A DNA stretch of 64,000 nucleotides from a bacterium. GTDB taxonomy: Bacteria; Oederibacteriota; CAKKQC01. Below the pieces are notes generated by a model that did not search any database, was not told the origin of the DNA, and was given only the letters and a program-made list of their open reading frames with translations. Every line of letters begins with the position of its first letter. Position 1 is the stretch's first letter. Of this stretch, positions 34,545 through 39,496 are shown in pieces. The translations under genes were made by a program, and so were the position numbers. Location: contig CAKKQC010000006.1 of the NCBI GenBank assembly GCA_919901855.1, positions 93,896 through 157,895 of the forward strand, given 5' to 3'.

Positions 34545-34550
34545 AGCTTA
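34545..34550 (-). promoter_or_regulatory. -10 box TAAGCT of the PHP gene
   Basis: TAAGCT on the minus strand, 6 bases before GTG 34538; leaderless spacing. Confidence 0.4.
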
Positions 34551-34556
34551 ACCGGG

Positions 34557-34585
34557 TTGCATCGTGAACGATGGTTCACTATCAT
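34557..34585 (+). promoter_or_regulatory. lexA promoter TTGCAT-N17-TATCAT
   Basis: The -35 (34557-34562) and -10 (34580-34585) have ideal 17-base spacing. The -10 ends 7 bases before ATG 34593. Confidence 0.7.
34564..34579. promoter_or_regulatory. LexA operator GTGAAC-N4-GTTCAC
   Basis: GTGAACGATGGTTCAC, a perfect 6-bp inverted repeat, fills the spacer of the lexA promoter and touches the -10. It contains the GAAC-N4-GTTC core of the Gram-positive-type SOS box. Confidence 0.8.
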
Positions 34586-34592
34586 GCGGGAC

Positions 34593-35189
34593 ATGCCACC
34601 AACCCGGGGCAAGCCGCTGACCGACCGCCAGCACGAGGTCTGGGAGGCCTTCAAGCTCCTGACCGCCCGGCGCGGCCTGCCGCCCTCGGTCCGCGACGTG
34701 GCCGCCCACTTCCGCATCCAGGTCTCGGCCGCGCACCGCCACCTGCGCCTGCTCGTGCGGAGGGGATGGCTCGAGGCGCGCGGCGGCGTCGTGCGCCTGC
34801 CCGGCTCGTCCGGCGTGCCCGTTCCGATCATGGGCCGCGTACCCGCGGGGGCTCCCCGCGAGACGTTCGAGGTCCCCGAGGGGTATCTCCCATGCCCGCC
34901 GGACTGGGGGCGGGGCCAGGACCTCTTCGCCCTCCGCGTGCGCGGGGACTCGATGACGGACGCCGGCATCCTGGACCAGGACGTCGTCGTCGTGGCGAAG
35001 ACCGGGCACGCGCGCGACGGCGAGATCGTGGTCGCGCTCGTGGACGGCGAGGCCACGGTCAAGCGGCTGGGGAAGTCCGGCGGCGAGCCCGCGCTCCTGC
35101 CCGCGAACCCGAAGTACAAACCGATCGTCCTCCAGGGCGAGGTCCGCATCGCGGGCAAGGTCCTCGGCGTCTTCCGCTCCCTGGCGTAG
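34593..35189 (+). CDS. lexA: LexA repressor
   Basis: 198 residues. N-terminal winged helix ('LTDRQHEVWEAFKLLTARRGLPPSVRDVAAHFRIQVSAAHRHLRLLVRRGWLE') and C-terminal S24 peptidase with Ser120 in 'RGDSM' and Lys157 in 'GEATVKRL'. The self-cleavage Ala85-Gly86 lies in 'GRVPAGAP'. Length is typical of LexA. It represses SOS genes and is cleaved when RecA filaments form. The operator in its own promoter predicts autoregulation, and an almost identical operator precedes the 35611 operon. The start is set by the -10 seven bases upstream. Confidence 0.93.
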   Translation: MPPTRGKPLTDRQHEVWEAFKLLTARRGLPPSVRDVAAHFRIQVSAAHRHLRLLVRRGWLEARGGVVRLPGSSGVPVPIMGRVPAGAPRETFEVPEGYLPCPPDWGRGQDLFALRVRGDSMTDAGILDQDVVVVAKTGHARDGEIVVALVDGEATVKRLGKSGGEPALLPANPKYKPIVLQGEVRIAGKVLGVFRSLA

Positions 35190-35325
35190 CGGGTCCGGAA
35201 CCCACCCTTCGGCACGGGTCCTGACTTCAGCTGTGAGAGGGACTGGGGTGAGGTCTCTGAGGCGCTGGTCGGCCGGTGCGGAGTCGCAAGCGTTTCGGTC
35301 GCGGCCGGCCGACATAGTGGACGCG

Positions 35326-35349
35326 GAGTTTCGGCGTCCGCCGAAACTC
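35326..35349. terminator. Perfect hairpin 1 downstream of lexA
   Basis: GAGTTTCGGCG-TC-CGCCGAAACTC, 11-bp stem with a 2-base loop. It lies 137 bases after the lexA stop. Confidence 0.5.
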
Positions 35350-35353
35350 CGAA

Positions 35354-35373
35354 AACGCCCGTCTTCGGGCGTT
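35354..35373. terminator. Perfect hairpin 2 downstream of lexA
   Basis: AACGCCCG-TCTT-CGGGCGTT, 8-bp stem with a tetraloop, four bases after hairpin 1. No U-run follows; both could be terminators or a structured RNA. Confidence 0.5.
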
Positions 35374-35572
35374 ACCCATCAGGCGGCCGGACGCGACTGT
35401 CTGCGGGACGCGCGAGCGATGGAGGAATCGCCGCTAGCGATAGGCCGACGGCAGCGAGGCGAGCTTGGACCAGAGCGCCGAGCGGTCCGCGGAGACCTGA
35501 ATCCACTGCCCCGGAAGAGTCCCGCCGGCGATTCCCCTGCCCACCTGTTGGCAAAGGGGGGTGTCCGACCGG

Positions 35573-35601
35573 TTGACATGTGAACGTCCGTTCACTAGAC
35601 T
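35573..35601 (+). promoter_or_regulatory. SOS operon promoter TTGACA-N17-TAGACT
   Basis: A consensus -35 (35573-35578) and a -10 (35596-35601) with 17-base spacing. The -10 ends 9 bases before ATG 35611. Confidence 0.75.
35580..35595. promoter_or_regulatory. LexA operator GTGAACG-TC-CGTTCAC
   Basis: GTGAACGTCCGTTCAC, a perfect 7-bp inverted repeat, sits exactly as in the lexA promoter: between -35 and -10, touching the -10. The two operators share 13 of 16 bases. Confidence 0.85.
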
Positions 35602-35610
35602 GGCCCCGGT

Positions 35611-36276
35611 ATGGATACGGACATGGTCTCCAGCGCCCTGGCCGCGCGGCCGGAACAACTGCGGCGGCTCTCGCCCGTCGTCATGGCAGGGGAGGGCACC
35701 CGCCACCTCGCCCACCTCCTCCTGAGCCAGCTCCTGCTCCGGGGCGAGCGCGTGATCGTCCTCGACGGCGCCAATGCGTTCGACGCCTACGCGCTGGCGC
35801 AGGCGGCCCGCCGGAACCGCCGCCCGCCCCCCACTCTCCTCTCCGCCGTGCGCGTGAGCCGGGCGTTCACGTGGTTCCAGTGGCTCGCGCTCCTCGAGGG
35901 GGAGGCGCAGGCCGAAGCGGAGCGTTCGGGCGCCCGCTGGGTGCTCGCGCTGGGCCCGCTCGACCTCTTCGCCGACGCGAACGTGAAGCCGTTCCAGGCG
36001 TGGCGCGGCGTCCGGCGTACGGCGGCGGGCCTGCGCACCATCTCGGCCGCGGGACTGGGCGTGATCGCGGCGCAGGAGGAGCGGCCCCTGCGCGAGGGCG
36101 GACGCCTCGATCTCCTGGACCCGCTCAAGGCTGTCGCCGGCCACCTCGTGACGATCGCGCCAGCGTCAGCAGCCGAAACGGCGGCGACGGCAGGATTGGA
36201 TTCACCTCCAGCGTTGGCTGCGCCGACTGTGCCGCCACCGCCTGAGCCTCAGATGGTCTTCGGATTCCCGGAGTAG
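35611..36276 (+). CDS. LexA-controlled RecA-fold-like protein with clamp-binding-type C-terminus (undescribed)
   Basis: 221 residues. I do not recognise a named family. Residues 22-62 align in pattern with the RecA core: 'VVMAGEGTRHLAHLLLSQLL' in the Walker A position (Lys missing, so ATP binding is doubtful) and 'RGERVIVLDGANAFDAYAL' like 'VAFIDAEHALDPVYA' of RecA. 'RWVLALGPLDLF' is Walker B-like. After a Pro/Ala-rich linker the protein ends 'PEPQMVFGFPE'; Q214-M-V-F-G-F219 matches the beta-clamp hexapeptide type (QLVLGL of E. coli Pol IV). ImuA/SulA-like accessory proteins are RecA-related and SOS-induced, but no imuB or dnaE2 is next to it. A role in damage tolerance at the replisome is inferred. 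Confidence 0.6.
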   Translation: MDTDMVSSALAARPEQLRRLSPVVMAGEGTRHLAHLLLSQLLLRGERVIVLDGANAFDAYALAQAARRNRRPPPTLLSAVRVSRAFTWFQWLALLEGEAQAEAERSGARWVLALGPLDLFADANVKPFQAWRGVRRTAAGLRTISAAGLGVIAAQEERPLREGGRLDLLDPLKAVAGHLVTIAPASAAETAATAGLDSPPALAAPTVPPPPEPQMVFGFPE

Positions 36277-36279
36277 CCC

Positions 36280-36579
36280 ATGGGACGCACCCTGCCCTCC
36301 GCGATGCAGGTGTTCGACGGCGAGGCCTCGCGGTGGGCCAAGTTCCGCCGGGCCCTGCGCCGCGAAGATCAAGAGATCTTCGATGAGCTCTTCCTCACGG
36401 CCCGCCGCCACGTGTCCGCGATGGCTTACGAGTCGAGCGCCATACCGATGGAGGCGGTTCTGCTCTCCATGCTCATCGAGGAATGCCGGGCTGTCCACCG
36501 CCTGCGCGACCAGGTCCGGCGGCTGGAAGAGGCGGCGTCCCCGCCCCGGTGCCTTCCCGTGTCCGTTACGGAGCCGTGA
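36280..36579 (+). CDS. Small helical protein, second gene of the SOS operon
   Basis: 99 residues, starting 3 bases after the preceding stop, so it belongs to the LexA-controlled operon. Predicted mostly helical: 'RWAKFRRALRREDQEIFDELFLTARRHVSAMAYESSAIPMEAVLLSMLIEECRAVHRLRDQVRRLEEA', with a short coiled-coil-like end, then a loose tail. No domain is recognised and no catalytic motif is seen. Its charge (Arg/Glu rich) suits a protein-protein adaptor. It may partner the 35611 protein. Confidence 0.6.
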   Translation: MGRTLPSAMQVFDGEASRWAKFRRALRREDQEIFDELFLTARRHVSAMAYESSAIPMEAVLLSMLIEECRAVHRLRDQVRRLEEAASPPRCLPVSVTEP

Positions 36580-36598
36580 GGGCATGGTACCGAGTCAG

Positions 36599-36642
36599 GG
36601 GACCAAGTTGGGACCAAGTTGGGACTAAGTCGGGACCAAGTG
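36599..36642 (+). repeat. Four 11-bp repeats (GGGACCAAGTT)
   Basis: Units start at 36599, 36610, 36621 and 36632; units 3 and 4 differ in one or two bases. The last runs into 'GAGATCCTTG', read in one frame as 'DQVEIL'. Such 'GTKxGPSxDQV' repeats are the linker before the final winged helix in some AlbA-domain (RecG-like) regulators, so this is probably a gene remnant. Confidence 0.65.
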
Positions 36643-36723
36643 GAGATCCTTGTCTGGCGGGCGGCTGAGACCCCGGCCGCGACATGCTGCCGGCCGTAGG
36701 GAAACCCCTGCAGTGGACCGGGT
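36643..36723 (+). other. Spacer between the two repeat arrays
   Basis: In the 'DQVEIL' frame it continues 'VWRAAETPAATCCRP' to a stop at about 36700; nothing else supported. With the arrays it makes up the 336-base gene-free stretch 36580-36915. Confidence 0.35.
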
Positions 36724-36782
36724 CACCGGACAAGTACCGGACAAGTCACCGCACAAGTGACCGGACAAGTCGCCGGACAGAT
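36724..36782 (+). repeat. Five 11/12-bp repeats (CACCGGACAAGT), remnant of a TGQV-linker protein
   Basis: Units start at 36724, 36736, 36747, 36759 and 36771; the second is one base short. In one frame the last units read 'TGQVTAQVTGQVAGQILGF', then 'CQTPRK*'. The TGQV repeat followed by 'xILxFCxTPRK' is the linker and start of the C-terminal winged helix of AlbA/RecG-like regulators. The one-base loss and early stop mark decay. Confidence 0.65.
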
Positions 36783-36900
36783 CCTTGGTTTCTGCCAGAC
36801 ACCGCGCAAGTAATCGAAGTCGCCCTGCCGCCGGCGGCTGGGGACGGAAGGAACCGTGACGATGTCTCCGGACCCTGCCGTGGCGTGCGGGAACGAGGGG

Positions 36901-36906
36901 TATAGT
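36901..36906 (+). promoter_or_regulatory. -10 box TATAGT of the PIN gene
   Basis: It ends 9 bases before ATG 36916 and supports that start. Confidence 0.45.
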
Positions 36907-36915
36907 AGAGGCAGG

Positions 36916-37401
36916 ATGAAGCCATTACGAGTGTACGTGGACACCTCCGTGATCGGCGGGTGCTTGGATGAGGAGTATGCCGTTCCATCCCGGCGCATGC
37001 TCGAGTGGGCGCGCGAGGGAAGGATCGTGTTGGTCGTGAGCGACGTGGTCGTTCGTGAGCTGATCGCTGCTCCGGAGGAAGTGCGCGCCATTCTGCCGTC
37101 GTTGCCGGCGGGGGCGGTGGAATATGTGACGGCGGACGAAAAGGCGGTCAACCTGGCATCCGCCTATCTACATGCGGCCATTCTGCCCGATGCATCGCGT
37201 GATGATGCGGTGCATGTCGCTGCTGCGACCGTGGCCGGTGCGGACGCGATCTGTTCATGGAATTTCCGCCATATCGTGCGCTTGGACAAGATCAAGGCCT
37301 ATAATGAGATCAACAGAGCGAACGGATATGGCGAGGTGACCATCGTGTCGCCTCGCGAGGTGAACCTGAATGAAGACGACGCCGACGAAAAAGACGTTTG
37401 A
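36916..37401 (+). CDS. PIN-domain ribonuclease (VapC-like toxin)
   Basis: 161 residues. 'RVYVDTSVIGGCLDEEY' gives the first PIN Asp; 'VSDVVVRELIAAP' the conserved Glu; 'DASRDDAVHVAAATVAGADAICSWNFRHIV' the last Asp pair and the 'WNxxH' end. The metal-binding set is complete. PIN toxins cut RNA and are held by an antitoxin; here the likely partner follows and overlaps by 32 bases, so the toxin is first, the reverse of the common order. Base composition is clearly lower in GC than that of the neighbours, which suggests transfer. Confidence 0.85.
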   Translation: MKPLRVYVDTSVIGGCLDEEYAVPSRRMLEWAREGRIVLVVSDVVVRELIAAPEEVRAILPSLPAGAVEYVTADEKAVNLASAYLHAAILPDASRDDAVHVAAATVAGADAICSWNFRHIVRLDKIKAYNEINRANGYGEVTIVSPREVNLNEDDADEKDV

Positions 37402-37597
37402 CTGTCTGGCCTACAAGGACCGCGTGCAGGCGGAGATCTACGAAGAGATCAAACACCTGACCATCCCGGAGCAGGTCGAGTATTTCCGGCGTGAAGCGGA
37501 ATCCGGACCTTTCGGGGAGTGGCTGAAGACGCTGAAGGCTCGCCCGGCGTCCTCCGCCGGGACGGCGTCCGGAAACGGAACGCCTTCCGGGATCTGA
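37370..37597 (+). CDS. Small partner of the PIN toxin (antitoxin candidate)
   Basis: 75 residues. 'KKTFDCLAYKDRVQAEIYEEIKHLTIPEQVEYFRREAESGPFGEWLKTLK' resembles the short helical proteins found next to this kind of PIN gene. The C-terminal ~20 residues (Ser/Ala/Gly-rich) are low-complexity. The start overlaps the toxin's last 32 bases, so their translation is tied. Antitoxin role is inferred from position. Confidence 0.65.
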   Translation: MKTTPTKKTFDCLAYKDRVQAEIYEEIKHLTIPEQVEYFRREAESGPFGEWLKTLKARPASSAGTASGNGTPSGI

Positions 37598-37690
37598 GCG
37601 CGGTGGCACGTCGACGCGAACGCGAAGGATTGCTTCCCATCGGCGGGTAGACCTCCTGATGAGGGCGTGACCGCCGATAATTGAGACCCC

Positions 37691-37718
37691 GGGCGGCGCT
37701 GCCGCAAGGCGGCGCCCC
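37691..37718. terminator. GC-rich hairpin after the PIN module
   Basis: GGCGCTGCCGC and GCGGCGCC pair imperfectly around AAG, followed by a pyrimidine-rich stretch. The 272 bases 37598-37869 hold no supported gene. Confidence 0.35.
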
Positions 37719-37869
37719 TCGTCTTCCTTGCCCTGCCTGCCGCGGCGTGAACGGGAATCGCCTTTGCCCACCGTCAGGCAAAGCACACCCGACACGTGTT
37801 CTGTACGTCCAAGAGGTGCGACAATACCCCGGAAGCCATGAAGCAGATCGTTGTTCCGATCGCCATCGC

Positions 37870-38115
37870 ATGATCAAGATCGAGGATTTACGGCCTGACG
37901 CCACCATCCGCGGCATACTGCCGGACGGCCTTGTCACGGTCGTGAACTACCTCCTCGGGCAGATGCTCTCGACGATCACCCGCCACTTCCTGCTCATGAC
38001 CACGCTGGAGATAGAGGCGGAGATTCCGGACGGAGCGCCCGAGAAGGTCGTCCGAACGGTGACCCAGAACAGCCGCACGCTCAAGTTCAAGAGCCACGGG
38101 TTTGAGAAGGAATAG
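37870..38115 (+). pseudogene. Fusion remnant: helicase N-terminus joined to a DUF499 C-terminus
   Basis: 81 residues. The first ~25 ('MIKIEDLRPDATIRGILPDGLVTVV') match the start of large SNF2-related helicases ('LEDLRPGxxVRGILPDGxVTVV'). The rest ('EIEAEIPDGAPEKVVRTVTQNSRTLKF...HGFEKE') matches the end of DUF499 ATPases ('VRTVxENxRTLKFxxHGFExE'). These two large genes occur together in methyltransferase-linked defence clusters. A deletion of several kilobases appears to have joined the start of one to the end of the other in frame. Whether the small product is made is unknown. Confidence 0.6.
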
Positions 38116-38119
38116 AGGC

Positions 38120-38353
38120 GTGGACAAGTGGAAGCTCCAGTGGCTCGACGCCCTTGAGCGGACGAGCTGTACGAACTGCGGGGACACAATCGAGATTGGC
38201 AGCGCGTTTCTCATCATTGCTCGCGGAGCTCCGAGCGTGTTCAACCCGAAGGAGTTCGGTGAAGGACCAGAGGTGGCGCATCTCTGCGGGTCTTGCTGTA
38301 CTCGCATGGGCGTCTTCAAGGCGCAAGGCGAATTGCTTCTGCCTGGCAACTGA
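38120..38353 (+). CDS. Small zinc-ribbon-like hypothetical protein
   Basis: 77 residues from GTG 38120 (a TTG at 38102 overlapping the previous stop is possible). 'TSCTNCGDTI' and 'HLCGSCCTRMG' give two CxxC pairs about 38 residues apart, a zinc-ribbon layout. No named family. It lies at the end of the degraded accessory island. Confidence 0.55.
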   Translation: MDKWKLQWLDALERTSCTNCGDTIEIGSAFLIIARGAPSVFNPKEFGEGPEVAHLCGSCCTRMGVFKAQGELLLPGN

Positions 38354-38379
38354 AGCGGTCAGAGGGGTTGCGGGAAAGG

Positions 38380-39450
38380 CTATCTCCTCTTGGGCGCTTT
38401 TGGCTTCGGCTGGGCCTTCACCGCTCCGGACTTGATCATGGCCTCGAGGGGGTTGTCCTCGACCTTCAGCGGCAGGTCGATGCGGCAGTGGCGCCGCGAG
38501 GACTCGTAGCCCGCGAAGATGACCTCGGTCGAGCGCAGGGCGTTGTCGGCGCACAGTTCCGACTTACCGCCCTCGCGCACGGCCTTGACCACGGACGCGA
38601 TCGCGCGCTCCTGGACGATGCCGCCGTGGAGCTCCTCGGGCACGGGCACGTTCTCGAAGTCGCGCCGGCCTTTCGTCCACATCCTCAGGACCGGGGCTTC
38701 CCAGCGGAGTTCCGCGATCCCCTTGGAGCCGCTCACGCGCAGGCAGACGCGGTCCGGCCGGTTGCCGCCCGCGATGAAGATTGTCTCGACGTCGTTCTTG
38801 TACCGGACGTGGTAGACGCCTTCCCGCTCGCACGGGGCCCCGAAGATCCGGCCGCCGGTCCAGTGGAGCTGGCCGATGACGGAGACGGCCGGGACCTCGC
38901 CGTTGAACTTGTTGAGCATGTCGAGCCAGTGCGTGCCCCAGTCGTAGAAGTTGGAGGCGTAGGCTTCCATGCGCCAGAGCTTGCCCAGCTTGCCGGTCTG
39001 GCAGAGCCTGGCGAGCACCTGGAACGGGGCGCCGAACCGGCGCTGGTGATTGAACGTGAGCTTGACGCCGTGCTTCCTGCATTCGGCGGCCATCTTCTTC
39101 GCCGGGCCCCAGGCCTCGGCCATGGGCTTCTCGCAGTGAATCGCCTTGACCCCGGCCCTCGCGGTCGCGATTACCATCGGCGCGTGCAAATGCGGCCAGG
39201 TGCAGATGCTGACGATGTGCGGCTTCTCCCGCTTCAGCATCGTGGGGTAGTCGGTGTAGACGCCGCGGGCACCGTACTTGGCGGCGAAGGCCTCGCCGTT
39301 CGCGGGGACGAGATCGGCGCATGCCACGATCTCGACGCCGGGGAGCTTCGCATACCCCTCGGCGTGCGCGTAGGCCATTCCGAATCCCGTCGCCCCGGCG
39401 GTCTGCCAGGGGCGTCCCGTGCCAATGAAAGCAACCTTGAGTGTCTTCAT
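38380..39450 (-). CDS. Gfo/Idh/MocA-family NAD(P)-dependent oxidoreductase
   Basis: 356 residues from ATG 39450, chosen because a -10 lies 7 bases upstream; the frame is open to 39702. Rossmann start 'LKVAFIGTGRPWQTAGATGFG', then 'EKPMAEAWGPAKKMAAECRKHGVKLTFNHQRRFG', with the Lys of the EKP motif that is catalytic in the family. 'FYDWGTHWLDMLNKF' supplies the active-site Asp/His. It oxidises or reduces sugar or inositol-like substrates. It stands back to back with the sugar importer at 39497. Confidence 0.88.
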   Translation of the reverse strand: MKTLKVAFIGTGRPWQTAGATGFGMAYAHAEGYAKLPGVEIVACADLVPANGEAFAAKYGARGVYTDYPTMLKREKPHIVSICTWPHLHAPMVIATARAGVKAIHCEKPMAEAWGPAKKMAAECRKHGVKLTFNHQRRFGAPFQVLARLCQTGKLGKLWRMEAYASNFYDWGTHWLDMLNKFNGEVPAVSVIGQLHWTGGRIFGAPCEREGVYHVRYKNDVETIFIAGGNRPDRVCLRVSGSKGIAELRWEAPVLRMWTKGRRDFENVPVPEELHGGIVQERAIASVVKAVREGGKSELCADNALRSTEVIFAGYESSRRHCRIDLPLKVEDNPLEAMIKSGAVKAQPKPKAPKRR

Positions 39451-39457
39451 GGGGCGC

Positions 39458-39466
39458 AGTATATCA
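39458..39466 (-). promoter_or_regulatory. Extended -10 (TGA-TATACT) of the Gfo/Idh gene
   Basis: Ends 7 bases before ATG 39450. The identical TGATATACT with the same 7-base spacing precedes the sugar isomerase at 45937. Confidence 0.55.
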
Positions 39467-39480
39467 AAGCCGCCGGGGAC

Positions 39481-39489
39481 TGATATGAT
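39481..39489 (+). promoter_or_regulatory. Extended -10 (TGA-TATGAT) of the sugar importer
   Basis: Ends 7 bases before ATG 39497. With the minus-strand box it makes a 46-base divergent promoter. Confidence 0.55.
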
Positions 39490-39496
39490 TGCCGCC

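Larger units (their letters stand above)
35190..35572 (+). other. Long intergenic region between lexA and the SOS operon
   Basis: No gene is supported here. It holds two neighbouring strong hairpins (35326-35373), and otherwise ordinary GC-rich sequence. A minus-strand frame ending at 35434 reads protein-like ('GQWIQVSADRSALWSKLASLPSAYR') but has no credible start and would begin in the SOS promoter. Confidence 0.5.

Noticed and set aside
34540-34600. Attenuator or riboswitch upstream of lexA
   Set aside because: The inverted repeat is 16 bases, lies upstream of the -10 and matches an operator; the mRNA would have almost no leader.
35434-35570. Minus-strand frame with a protein-like end ('GQWIQVSADRSALWSKLASLPSAYR')
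   Set aside because: Its only starts lie in the SOS promoter/operator, no ribosome site is seen and I know no matching family; kept only as a possible relic.
36280-36579. Second gene of the SOS operon as ImuB or a polymerase subunit
   Set aside because: At 99 residues it is far too short and lacks polymerase motifs.
39419-39496. Upstream ATG extensions of the fused importer (39419, 39485)
   Set aside because: They would run through the divergent promoter; the -10 at 39484-39489 places the start at 39497.
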